From positions 62,001-126,000 of the forward strand of contig NZ_CANLTL010000001.1 of NCBI RefSeq assembly GCF_947494015.1: DNA of 64,000 nucleotides. The letters run 5' to 3'. The notes under the pieces were generated by a model. The model had not been told where the DNA came from. It ran no database searches and saw only the letters and a program-made list of their open reading frames with translations. A program made the translations under genes and the position numbers. Of this stretch, positions 1 to 8,340 are shown in pieces; the stretch's first letter is position 1; every line of letters begins with the position of its first letter. Source of the DNA: an uncultured Cellulomonas sp. (lineage in GTDB: Bacteria; Actinomycetota; Actinomycetes; Actinomycetales; Cellulomonadaceae).

Positions 1-547
1 CGCCGTCCTCGTAGATCACCGCGGTGCCGTCGGCGAGCGTGTACGTCAGGTGCTTCCACACGCCACGGGTCAGGTTCGCCGCCGGGGACGCCTGCGTGTT
101 CTGCTCCGTCGACCAGTTGCCGCTCGCGATCGCGGTCCGGTACGGGTTGCCCTCGGTGAACAGGTAGCCGTCGCCGGCGCCGTCGGCGCCGGTGTTGCCG
201 AGCCCGTAGATGAAGTAGTTGCCGGCCTGTGCCGGGTCGATGCGCACGTCGAGCGCGATGCTGATCGCGTCGAGGCCCGCCATGAGGTCGTCGGGCAGGT
301 CGACGTAGTCGTCGACGCCGTCGAGCACGAGCCCGTCCGGGGTCAGCTCGGCGCCGCCGAGGACCTCCGCGTCGTTCCCGTTGCCGGAGGCGTCCGGGAC
401 GGCCGTGCCCCCCGCACCGGCGAGTGCGTAGTGCGCGACCAGCCCGTCGGTGGGTGCCGCCGCGGCGGCCGCCATCGGCAGCGTGGTCATCACCCCGCCC
501 GCCAGTGCTGCGGCCGTGAAGGCGGCCGCTGTCCGTCGATGTCTCAT
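1..547 (-). CDS. Secreted LamG-domain protein, N-terminal part (gene runs off the window)
   Basis: Only the first 182 codons are inside the window; the rest lies beyond base 1. The ATG at 547 opens a Sec-type signal peptide: a basic start (MRHRR), an alanine-rich hydrophobic stretch, and a likely cleavage after an AAAAA run near residue 32. What follows reads as a LamG/concanavalin A-like fold (LVAHYALAG, then DASGNGNDAEV, GLVLDGVDDYVDLP, ISIALDVRID). In cellulolytic actinobacteria this module usually sits next to a GH43 arabinanase/xylosidase or other hydrolase domain; that domain cannot be seen here. The gene follows the GH51 gene on the same strand, but a strong hairpin lies between them, so it probably has its own transcript. 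A carbohydrate-active enzyme is likely, the family unknown. Confidence 0.75.
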   Translation of the reverse strand, partial: MRHRRTAAAFTAAALAGGVMTTLPMAAAAAAPTDGLVAHYALAGAGGTAVPDASGNGNDAEVLGGAELTPDGLVLDGVDDYVDLPDDLMAGLDAISIALDVRIDPAQAGNYFIYGLGNTGADGAGDGYLFTEGNPYRTAIASGNWSTEQNTQASPAANLTRGVWKHLTYTLADGTAVIYEDG

Positions 548-701
548 CGCCGGTCCTCTCTGCTGTCGCCGGCGCGCGTCGTCGCTCGCCGGGATCCGTC
601 GGGTGGTGCCCCCGCGTGCGTCGTCGCCCGTCGGGGTCGTGCGCCGGCGCACGTGGGGCGCGCGCCGGGTGTCACCGGTCCGCGCCCTGGGCGCGGAGAG
701 G

Positions 702-739
702 CACAGGGGCCGGCGGGAGAGCTCCCGCCGGCCCCTGTG
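702..739 (-). terminator. Terminator hairpin after the GH51 gene
   Basis: Two 18-base arms (702-719 and 722-739) are perfect complements around a 2-base centre, so the real loop is a little wider. There is no U-tract, as is common for actinobacterial terminators. It begins 3 bases past the GH51 stop codon. Confidence 0.75.
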
Positions 740-742
740 GTG

Positions 743-3700
743 TCAGCCCTCCGTGGGGAGCGCGTCGAAGCGGTGCAGGAACGCCGCCATCGCCTGCCGG
801 CTGATCGGCGTCGCCGGGCGGAACGTCCCGTCGGGGTAGCCGTTGGCGACGTCCGCCTCCTCGACCCATGCGATGGCCTCGGCGAAGTCGTCGGTGGGCC
901 GCACGTCGGTGAAGGACGCCGCACCCTGCGGCGCCGGCTCACCGGCCGCACGGTGCAGGAACGCCGCCATCGCCTGCCGGCTCACCGGACGCGTCGGACC
1001 GAACGTCCCGTCCGCGTACCCACCGGCCAGCCCCATCTCGGCCATCCACTCGATCTGCACGTAGAACGGGTCCGTCGGGTGCACGTCGGTGAACGACCGC
1101 GTGCCCTCGGCAGGCACCCACGTCGCACCGGCGTACCGGTACATGAACGCCGCCATCGCCTGCCGGCTCATCGGCGCGGTGGGCAGGTAGAACACCTGGT
1201 CACCGATGGTCGAGCCGGTCGACAGGCCGTTGTCGGCCAGCCAGCGGATGTCGGCGTAGAAGGGGTGCCCCGGGGAGACGTCGGCGAACACCGGGCCCTG
1301 CGGGGGCTCGGCCTCGGTCGTCGGGATCCGCAGGAAGCTGATCGAGTACGCCGGGAAGGTGTACTCGAACTGCTCCGACAGACCGGTCAGCTCACGCTCG
1401 ACCGGCACGATGTTCGTCGGGTCGGCCTTGGTGTTGGTCGCCGTCAGGGAGTCAGCCGTCATCTCGATGACCGAGCCGGTCCCGGCCACCTCGACGTCGG
1501 TGATGGTGACGTCGGTGGCGATCGCCGCCGGCGCCGTGTTGACGACCTTGACCAGGAGGTCCCCGGTCTCGACGTCCCGCGTCACGACCTGGTGCACGAC
1601 CTCCGGCGGGACCGGCTCGGTGTACTCCAGCTGCAGCTCGTCATCCAGGTACAGCCGGACGGTGGACCCGTCGACCTCGACCCGGATGTCGTAGGTCTGC
1701 CCGGTGACCAGGGAGAAGTTCTCCCGGGCGGCGACCTCACCCTGACGGGCGCCGTTGGCGCGCTCCAGGACGGAGCGGGTGTTGTTCCAGCCGCCGAGGT
1801 TCCACCAGTAGAAGTCCTGGGCGCCGTTCGCCGCGAAGCCGACGAGGAAGCCCTCGTTGCCGGCCTCCTTCGTCGCCTGGAGCTCGAACGTGTAGTTCGT
1901 CCAGTCCTGCCCGTAGGCGTCCGGCGCGAGCGTCCGGGCGTCCTCGACCGTGGTCGACGTCTGGCGGTACTCGCCGTCGACGACCTCCCACGTGCCGCGC
2001 TCGGGCGTCCAGTCGTCGGCGCCGTCGGAGAAGTCCTCGGCGTACAGGACCTCGCCGTCCGCGCCGGTCACCTGCAGGTTGTCGTAGCTCGCGCTCGTCG
2101 CCCACGTGGACAGGAACACCCCGCCGGAGATGTCCTGGGTGGGGACGGTGACGTCCGGCAGGTCGAAGTCGCTCGGGACCGTCTGGTCGCCCCGGTTGTT
2201 GGCGAACAGCTGCTGCACGTAGTAGTTCGGCGTGCCCCACACCTCGTCGTTGTCGAACCAGATGGCGTCCGGGGACCACTGGATGTAGTCCTCGTTGGCC
2301 AGCAGCGGGGCGTACGACGCGAGCTCGACCAGGTCGGAGTTGCGCTCGATCCCGGTCATGAACGCGGCCTCGGCGAGCGCGTTCCAGAAGGTGTTGCCGC
2401 GCGAGGCGTACTCACCGAGGAAGACGTGCGGCCCGTCCCGGTCGTAGTCGTCGTAGCGGTGGGTGTTCGACAGGAACCACGCCGGGTCGTTGTAGTAGTG
2501 CTCGTCGACCATGTCCACGCCCTGCGCGCGGTTGAACTCCCACAGCTCGTCGAACCGGGCACCGGTGTCGTCCGGACCCGAGTTCGAGATGATCGTGATG
2601 TCCGGGTAGACCTCTTCGATGGCGTCCCGGAAGACCGGGAAGTTCGCCTGGAACGTGTCGGTGTTCTCCTCGTTGCCCAGGCCGATGTAGCGCAGGCCGA
2701 ACGGCTCCGGGTGACCGAGCTCGGCGCGGACGGCGCCCCACTCGGTGGTGACGTCACCGTTGGCGAACTCGATCAGGTCCACCGTGTCCTGGACCCAGCG
2801 GTCGAACTCGGGGTGGTCCTGCGTCATCTCGGGGATGGTGCTGCCGCAGCCGTTCGCACCGACGGAGACGACCGGCAGTGGCGTGGCGCCCAGGTCCTCG
2901 GCGAACTTGAAGTACTCCAGGTAGCCGATTCCGTAGGACTGGTTGTAGCCCCAGAAGTTCCAGTTGGTCGCACGCTCCTCGACCGGACCGATGGTCTCCT
3001 TCCACTGGTACGTGCGGCGACGGTCCTCGAAGTCGCTGCTGACGTAGCTGTCGAAGGTGCCGACGTTCGTCACGCAGCCGCCGGGGAACCGCAGGAACGA
3101 CGGGTTCATCGCGGCGATCGTGTCCGCGATGTCCTCGCGCAGGCCGTACTCGCCGTTGACCGGCCCCTCCCACTGGTCCTCGGGGAACAGGGACACCATG
3201 TCCAGCGCGACGGTGCCCGCCGCGCCGGCGACGACCGCGAGGCGGCCCGCCGTGGTGGACCCCGTGGCCGTGAGCGTCGTCTCGTACTTCTTCCACTCAC
3301 CGGACCCGTCGACGGCGACGGTCCCGGTCGCGAAGGTGGCCTCGCCGGCCGCGTCCTCGACGGCCACGGTGAGCGGCTGCGCCGTCTGCGACCGCGCCCA
3401 CACCGAGAACAGGTACTCCTCGCCCGCGACGACGGGGACGCCGGTGTTGTAGCTCGTGTTGCGGATGCCCGCACCGGCGCCCGACGCCTCGAGCTGCAGG
3501 TAGAACCTGTTGGTGTCGTTCAGCCGGCCCTCGTCCGTGACGACCGCCGTGGTCGCGGTCGCGCCCGCGCGCTCGACCTCCTCCCACGCCGTCATGCCGG
3601 TGAAGGACGCGTTGTCCGCGCTGGTGAACTCGAAGGACCGGTTGCGGACCAGCTCGGCGTACAGACCGCCGTCGGCCGCGTAGTTGATGTCCTCGTAGAA

Positions 3701-4522
3701 CAGCCCGTACAGGTCCGGGCTCATCTCGACGCCGGTCGCGTCACCGTCGATGGTCAGCTCACCGGGCAGGACCTCGGGATCGACCGGCCCCGGCTCCTCG
3801 GGCTCGTCGGCCGGCACGATCGCGAAGTAGTCGAACGTCGCCGTGTGCGACGGCGCGCCGCCGGCCGCGAGGGCGTACAGGCCGACCTGCGTGATGTCGA
3901 AGCCCACGGTGACCTGGGCGGCCTGCACCCACGCACCGTCGACCCAGATGCTGGTGGTGACGGTGTCGCCGGTGCGCTGCAGCCTCAGGGTCTCCCCCGT
4001 GGAGTCCGCGCGGGCCGTGGTCGTGGACCCGAACACCCCGCCGGTCTCGACCGCGTTCTCGACCACGAGCGGGCCGTTGGTGGCGATGCTCACGTGCGCG
4101 AAGCCGGCACGGATGTAGTTGTCCAGGTCCTGCATGGCGATCAGGCCGGCGCCCTGGAAGTCCACCGAGGCGGGCGCGACGAACGAGGTGACGGCGGTGA
4201 AGTCGCCGACCGGGACGTCGACGAGGAAGAGGTTCCGAGCGTCGTTGCTGTCCTGGTACGTGTCACCGACCAGCGACTCCAGCGTCAGCGTCCCGGCCCC
4301 GGCGTCGAGCGACCAGCTGTCGGGTGCCTCGTTCATGACGGTCCAGCGCTGGTCGAGGGTCTCGCCGTCGAACTCGTCGACCCACGCGCCCTCGGGCAGC
4401 ACCTCCGGCGGTGCGGCGGCCGTGGCCGCGGTGGCGCCACCCAGCAGGGTGACGGCCAGGGTGAAAACGGTCACAGTTGCCAGGCCCGCTGACGCGCGGG
4501 CCCGTCCTCGCGAAACAATCAT
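743..4522 (-). CDS. Secreted GH51 alpha-L-arabinofuranosidase with three SLH repeats
   Basis: 1259 residues; predicted to release L-arabinose from arabinan or arabinoxylan at the cell surface. The ATG at 4522 follows an AGGAG-type ribosome site and starts a signal peptide (cleavage near TAATAAA/PPEV, residue 37). Domains by eye: concanavalin-like 40-237; GH51 entry (LYGLFYEDINYAADGG) from about 270; an inserted CBM4/9-like beta domain about 295-445; the GH51 barrel to about 770. GLGNEEN holds the likely acid/base Glu618 and FLGEYAS the likely nucleophile Glu704. A second jelly-roll-like insert spans 800-970, then the GH51 C-terminal strands to 1067. Three SLH-like repeats (1078-1133, 1143-1193, 1203-1252) each end in SRQAMAAF and probably bind a wall polymer. 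Most GH51 enzymes are about 500 residues and cytoplasmic, so this is an unusually modular form. It lies just downstream of the ytf-type importer. Confidence 0.92.
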   Translation of the reverse strand: MIVSRGRARASAGLATVTVFTLAVTLLGGATAATAAAPPEVLPEGAWVDEFDGETLDQRWTVMNEAPDSWSLDAGAGTLTLESLVGDTYQDSNDARNLFLVDVPVGDFTAVTSFVAPASVDFQGAGLIAMQDLDNYIRAGFAHVSIATNGPLVVENAVETGGVFGSTTTARADSTGETLRLQRTGDTVTTSIWVDGAWVQAAQVTVGFDITQVGLYALAAGGAPSHTATFDYFAIVPADEPEEPGPVDPEVLPGELTIDGDATGVEMSPDLYGLFYEDINYAADGGLYAELVRNRSFEFTSADNASFTGMTAWEEVERAGATATTAVVTDEGRLNDTNRFYLQLEASGAGAGIRNTSYNTGVPVVAGEEYLFSVWARSQTAQPLTVAVEDAAGEATFATGTVAVDGSGEWKKYETTLTATGSTTAGRLAVVAGAAGTVALDMVSLFPEDQWEGPVNGEYGLREDIADTIAAMNPSFLRFPGGCVTNVGTFDSYVSSDFEDRRRTYQWKETIGPVEERATNWNFWGYNQSYGIGYLEYFKFAEDLGATPLPVVSVGANGCGSTIPEMTQDHPEFDRWVQDTVDLIEFANGDVTTEWGAVRAELGHPEPFGLRYIGLGNEENTDTFQANFPVFRDAIEEVYPDITIISNSGPDDTGARFDELWEFNRAQGVDMVDEHYYNDPAWFLSNTHRYDDYDRDGPHVFLGEYASRGNTFWNALAEAAFMTGIERNSDLVELASYAPLLANEDYIQWSPDAIWFDNDEVWGTPNYYVQQLFANNRGDQTVPSDFDLPDVTVPTQDISGGVFLSTWATSASYDNLQVTGADGEVLYAEDFSDGADDWTPERGTWEVVDGEYRQTSTTVEDARTLAPDAYGQDWTNYTFELQATKEAGNEGFLVGFAANGAQDFYWWNLGGWNNTRSVLERANGARQGEVAARENFSLVTGQTYDIRVEVDGSTVRLYLDDELQLEYTEPVPPEVVHQVVTRDVETGDLLVKVVNTAPAAIATDVTITDVEVAGTGSVIEMTADSLTATNTKADPTNIVPVERELTGLSEQFEYTFPAYSISFLRIPTTEAEPPQGPVFADVSPGHPFYADIRWLADNGLSTGSTIGDQVFYLPTAPMSRQAMAAFMYRYAGATWVPAEGTRSFTDVHPTDPFYVQIEWMAEMGLAGGYADGTFGPTRPVSRQAMAAFLHRAAGEPAPQGAASFTDVRPTDDFAEAIAWVEEADVANGYPDGTFRPATPISRQAMAAFLHRFDALPTEG

Positions 4523-4614
4523 GGTGCTCCTACCACTCGGCAAGGGTGTTCGGGGGCCCGGAGGCGGGCGTCGTGCGGAGATCTCCTCTCGTGCGGACGG
4601 TCGTCGACGGCGGC

Positions 4615-4656
4615 GTGCCGCGCACCGGGAGGTCGCACCCTCCCGGTGTGCGGCAC
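4615..4656 (-). terminator. Hairpin between yjfF and the GH51 gene
   Basis: 18-base arms (4615-4632 and 4639-4656) pair with one G-U wobble around a 6-base loop. It starts 4 bases after the yjfF stop. It may end the transporter transcript or let only part of it read into the GH51 gene. Confidence 0.65.
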
Positions 4657-4659
4657 GTG

Positions 4660-5697
4660 TCAGTGCCGTCGACGGATGACGAGCAGCCGCTGCAGGATCA
4701 CGAACGCCAGCAGCAGCGCGCCGATCACGATCCGGGTCCACCACGAGCTGAGGGTGCCCTCGAACGTGATGATGGTCTGGATCAGACCGAGGATGAGGAC
4801 GCCCACCAGGGAGCCGAGGACGAAGCCGCTGCCGCCGGTGAGGATCGTGCCGCCGATCACGACGGCGGCGATCGCGTCGAGCTCCATCCCGACGCCGGTC
4901 AGCGAGTACCCCGACCGGGAGCCGACGGCGAACAGGAACCCGCCGATGCCGGCGCAGGTGCCGCTGATGACGTAGACCAGCACCTTGGTCCGCGCGACGG
5001 GCAGACCCATGAGCTGGGCGGACTGCTCGCCGCCGCCGATGGCGTACACCGTGCGGCCGAACCGCGTGTGGTGCAGCACGTAGAAGCCGACCGCCACCAC
5101 GACCAGGGCGATGATCACGCTCGGGGTCGCCGACCAGGTCTCGCCGATCCGCAGGCGGGTGCTGGACAGCCACACGATCGTGGGGTCGGTGATGGTGATG
5201 GAGGACAGGCTGATGACGTAGGCCAGGCCGCGGGCGAGGAACATCGCCGCCAGGGTCGCGATGAACGGTTGGACCTCGAACACGTGCACCATCACGCCCA
5301 CCACCAGCCCGATGACCGAGCCGACGAGGATGATCATCGGGATCACGACGGGCGCGTCCCAGCCGGCCTGGAACAGCGAGGCCGCCATGATCCCCGAGAG
5401 GGCCACCACCGCACCGACCGACAGGTCGATGCCCCCGGTGATGATCACGAACGTCAGGCCCACCGCGAGCACGATCAGGTGCGCGTTGTTGATGAAGAGG
5501 TTCGACACCACGCGCCCCGACAGGAAGTTCTCGTACCGGGACCCTCCGATGGCGAACATCAGCGCCAGGACGACGATCGTCCCGATGACCGGCAGGAATC
5601 GCCGGTCGAGGCCGCCGCCGCGCAGCGGGCCGGTGAGCCGGCCGACCAGGCCCGGTCCGGTGCTCTTGGTCGGCGTGACGAGCTGGTCCGCGGACAT
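4660..5697 (-). CDS. yjfF: Sugar ABC transporter permease, YjfF-type
   Basis: 345-residue inner-membrane permease of the BPD_transp_2 family (RbsC/YjfF/YtfT). About nine or ten hydrophobic segments are visible, with the family signatures GGIDLSVGAVVALSG in the N-terminal half and ELDAIAAVVIGGTILTGG near the end. Its ATG overlaps the ytfT stop as ATGA, which fits translational coupling. E. coli YjfF is the second permease of the galactofuranose importer YtfQRT-YjfF. Here the operon is followed by a secreted arabinofuranosidase and starts at an AraR-type operator, so L-arabinose (possibly the furanose form) is the more likely substrate; that is inference. Confidence 0.9.
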   Translation of the reverse strand: MSADQLVTPTKSTGPGLVGRLTGPLRGGGLDRRFLPVIGTIVVLALMFAIGGSRYENFLSGRVVSNLFINNAHLIVLAVGLTFVIITGGIDLSVGAVVALSGIMAASLFQAGWDAPVVIPMIILVGSVIGLVVGVMVHVFEVQPFIATLAAMFLARGLAYVISLSSITITDPTIVWLSSTRLRIGETWSATPSVIIALVVVAVGFYVLHHTRFGRTVYAIGGGEQSAQLMGLPVARTKVLVYVISGTCAGIGGFLFAVGSRSGYSLTGVGMELDAIAAVVIGGTILTGGSGFVLGSLVGVLILGLIQTIITFEGTLSSWWTRIVIGALLLAFVILQRLLVIRRRH

Positions 5698-6740
5698 CAG
5701 GCCGCCACCTCCACGGGGGTCTTGGGTGCCGGCGCGGTCTGCGTGGGGCGCGGCGGGCCGGACGACATCCTGCGCCGCACGATCGGCGCCTGGACGAGGA
5801 CGACGGCGATCACGACGATCGCCTTGAACAGCGGCGTGATCGACGGCGAGATGCCGAGGATCGTCACGGTCAGGGTCAGGGTCTGGATGATGAAGACCCC
5901 GACGACGGTGCCGGCCAGGGAGAACTTGCCGCCGGCGAGCGACGTGCCACCGATGACCACGGCCAGGATGGCGTCGAGCTCGATGAACAGGCCCGCGTTG
6001 TTGGCGTCGGCCGCCATGACGTTGGAGCTGATCATGAGGCCGGCGATGCCCGCGAACAGGCCCGACAGCGCGTACACCGTCCACACGATGCTGCGGGACT
6101 GGACGCCGGCGAGGCGGCTCGCCTCGGGGTTGATCCCCACCGACTCGATCAGCACCCCCAGCGCGGTTCGCCGGGTCAGCACCGCGACGAGCGCGAAGAT
6201 CGCACCCGCGATGAGGATCGACACCGGCAGCCCGATCCAGTAGCCGCCGCCGATCACCCGGTAGGGCGCGCTGTTGATCGTGGTGATCTGGCCCTCGGTG
6301 ATGAGCATGGCGATGCCGCGTCCCGCGGTCATCAGCACGAGCGTGGCGATGATCGGCTGGATCCCGAGCACGGAGACGAGGAAGCCGTTCCAGACGCCGA
6401 GCACGAAGCACAGCGCGAGGGCGATGCCCACGGCGACGAGCACCGTGGACAGCGCGCCGGGGTCGGATGACGACCCGATGAAGCTCAGGGCGACGGCACC
6501 GGAGATCGCCACCACGGCACCCACGGACAGGTCGATGCCGCGGGTGGCGATGACCAGCGTCATCCCCAGCGCCACCAGCAGGAGCGGTGCGCTGTTGCGC
6601 AGGATGTCGATGGGCGCTCCGAAGAGGTGGCCGTCCTGCAGTCGCAGCCCGAGGAAGTCCGGGGTGTTGATGGTGTTGGCCACCAGCAACGCCACGAGCG
6701 CGACGAGGGGCCAGAACAGCCGGTGTCTGGTGAAGCGCAT
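5697..6740 (-). CDS. ytfT: Sugar ABC transporter permease, YtfT-type
   Basis: 347-residue integral membrane protein and partner of YjfF. It starts MRFTRHRLFWPLVALVALL, a basic cytoplasmic end followed by the first membrane helix. Family signatures are TRGIDLSVGAVVAISG and ELDAILAVVIGGTSLAGG. The C-terminal tail after the last helix is basic and proline-rich (VRRRMSSGPPRP). The ATG overlaps the ytfR stop by four bases and its own stop overlaps the yjfF start, so the three genes are tightly coupled. Two different permease subunits are typical of the YtfT/YjfF pair, whereas RbsC-type systems use one. Confidence 0.9.
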   Translation of the reverse strand: MRFTRHRLFWPLVALVALLVANTINTPDFLGLRLQDGHLFGAPIDILRNSAPLLLVALGMTLVIATRGIDLSVGAVVAISGAVALSFIGSSSDPGALSTVLVAVGIALALCFVLGVWNGFLVSVLGIQPIIATLVLMTAGRGIAMLITEGQITTINSAPYRVIGGGYWIGLPVSILIAGAIFALVAVLTRRTALGVLIESVGINPEASRLAGVQSRSIVWTVYALSGLFAGIAGLMISSNVMAADANNAGLFIELDAILAVVIGGTSLAGGKFSLAGTVVGVFIIQTLTLTVTILGISPSITPLFKAIVVIAVVLVQAPIVRRRMSSGPPRPTQTAPAPKTPVEVAA

Positions 6741-8266
6741 CAGGACCTTCCCCCGCTGGCGATGAGCTCGACGACGTCGTCGACCGACGTCGTGGAGTCG
6801 TTCGTGATCTCCGCGACCTTGGTGCGGTCGCGCATGACGGCGATCCGGTGGCTGAGCCGGAGCACCTCCTCGAGCTCGGCCGAGATGAAGACGACCGACA
6901 TGCCGTCGGCGGCGAGCTGCGCGACCAGCCGCATGATCTCCCCCTTGGCGCCGACGTCGATGCCCCGGGTCGGCTCGTCGAGGATGAGCACCTTGGGCGC
7001 GGTGGCGAGCCAGCGGGCCAGCAGCACCTTCTGCTGGTTCCCGCCGGACAGGTTGCGGACCAGGGCCTCGGGGTTGGCGGGCCGGATGCCCAGCGCGTCG
7101 ATGTACTTCGCGACCACCTCGTCGGCCTTGCGGGACGGGATCCGCCGGGCCCACCCGCGGTCGGCCTGCAGGGCCAGCATGATGTTCTCGCGGACGGTGA
7201 GGTCACCGACGATGCCCTCGGCCTTGCGGTGCTCGGAGGAGAACGCCACCCCGAGCTTCATCGCGGCACGCGGGGTCCGCAGCCGGCCGGAGTGCCCGCC
7301 GATGGTCAGCTGCCCGGTGTCGGCGTGGTCGGCGCCGTAGAGCAGGCGGGCGAGCTCGCTGCGACCCGAGCCGAGCAGGCCGGCCAGGCCGACCACCTCG
7401 CCCTCGTAGACGTCGAGGTCGAACGGCGAGATCGCGCCGCGTCGGCCCAGGCCGATCGCCTTGACGGTGGGCTCGCCCCCGGTCGACGCGCTCGACCGGG
7501 CCGGGACGGCGGCGTCCAGCGCGCTCAGCTCCTCCACGGACTGGCCGATCATCTTCGCCACCAGCTCGCGCCGGGACAGGTCGCCGACGAGGTACTCCCC
7601 GACGAGCTGGCCGTTGCGCAGCACCGTGAGCCGGTCGGAGATCTCGTAGACCTGCTCGATGAAGTGCGAGACGAAGAGGATCGCCACGCCCTGGTCACGC
7701 AGGGACCGCATGACGGCGAACAGCTGCGCGACCTCCCCGGCGTCCAGGCTCGACGTCGGCTCGTCGAGGATGAGCACCTTGGCGTCGACCACCATGGCGC
7801 GGGAGATCGCGACGAGCTGCTGGATGGCCAGGGAGTGCGAGCCGAGGGCCGACCGGGGGTCGATGTCCAGACCCAGTCTGGCCAGGTAGGTCCCGGCTTC
7901 CCGGCGCAGGGAGCGCCAGTCGATGCGCCCGCCCCGGCGGGGCTCGTGGCCGAGCATGATGTTCTCCGCGACCGAGAGGTTCTCGCAGAGGTTGACCTCC
8001 TGGTACACCGTGCTGATCCCGGCCTCCTGGGCCTGGGCGGGGCCGGAGAACGTCTTCGGCTCGCCGTACACGGTGATACGGCCCGAGTCGATGCCGTAGA
8101 CGCCGGTGAGCGCCTTGATCAGGGTCGACTTCCCCGCGCCGTTCTCCCCCATGAGGGAGTGGACCTCACCGGGGTACAACCTGAAGTCGACACCGTCGAG
8201 GGCCTTGACCCCGGGGAACTCGATGGAGATCCCGGTCATCTCGACCGCGGGTGCGGGCGTTGTCAT
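6740..8266 (-). CDS. ytfR: Sugar ABC transporter ATP-binding protein, YtfR-type
   Basis: 508 residues with two tandem ABC domains, as in all importers of the RbsA/YtfR group. The first has Walker [10 protein letters not shown] (about residue 39) and Walker [13 protein letters not shown]; the second has a degenerate Walker A (GLLGSGRSE), signature LSGGNQQKV and Walker [17 protein letters not shown]. The degenerate second P-loop is normal for this family. The ATG at 8266 follows a GGAAGG ribosome site. The gene is separated from the receptor gene upstream by 74 bases holding a perfect 17-bp hairpin, and coupled to ytfT downstream. Confidence 0.93.
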   Translation of the reverse strand: MTTPAPAVEMTGISIEFPGVKALDGVDFRLYPGEVHSLMGENGAGKSTLIKALTGVYGIDSGRITVYGEPKTFSGPAQAQEAGISTVYQEVNLCENLSVAENIMLGHEPRRGGRIDWRSLRREAGTYLARLGLDIDPRSALGSHSLAIQQLVAISRAMVVDAKVLILDEPTSSLDAGEVAQLFAVMRSLRDQGVAILFVSHFIEQVYEISDRLTVLRNGQLVGEYLVGDLSRRELVAKMIGQSVEELSALDAAVPARSSASTGGEPTVKAIGLGRRGAISPFDLDVYEGEVVGLAGLLGSGRSELARLLYGADHADTGQLTIGGHSGRLRTPRAAMKLGVAFSSEHRKAEGIVGDLTVRENIMLALQADRGWARRIPSRKADEVVAKYIDALGIRPANPEALVRNLSGGNQQKVLLARWLATAPKVLILDEPTRGIDVGAKGEIMRLVAQLAADGMSVVFISAELEEVLRLSHRIAVMRDRTKVAEITNDSTTSVDDVVELIASGGRS

Positions 8267-8293
8267 CGTCGACCTTCCGTGCGGCAGGGTGAC

Positions 8294-8333
8294 GGAACCT
8301 GACCGGCCCCGGGCGCGGGGCCGGTCAGGTTCC
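8294..8333 (-). terminator. Intercistronic hairpin between ytfQ and ytfR
   Basis: Perfect 17-base arms (8294-8310 and 8317-8333) with loop GGGCGC, 7 bases past the receptor stop. It lies inside an otherwise continuous operon, so it more likely sets the ratio of receptor to transporter message than ends the transcript. Similar hairpins lie after the receptor genes at 11108 and 62838. Confidence 0.7.
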
Positions 8334-8340
8334 GGTGGGC

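Noticed and set aside
771-1190. Repeated short DNA blocks resembling a CRISPR array
   Set aside because: The blocks encode SLH motifs in frame, spacing is about 180 bases, and no cas genes are near.
50-4492. Plus-strand open frame of 1480 codons opposite the GH51 gene
   Set aside because: Arg/Val/Gly/Asp-rich with no recognisable motif; it mirrors the codon bias of the real minus-strand gene.
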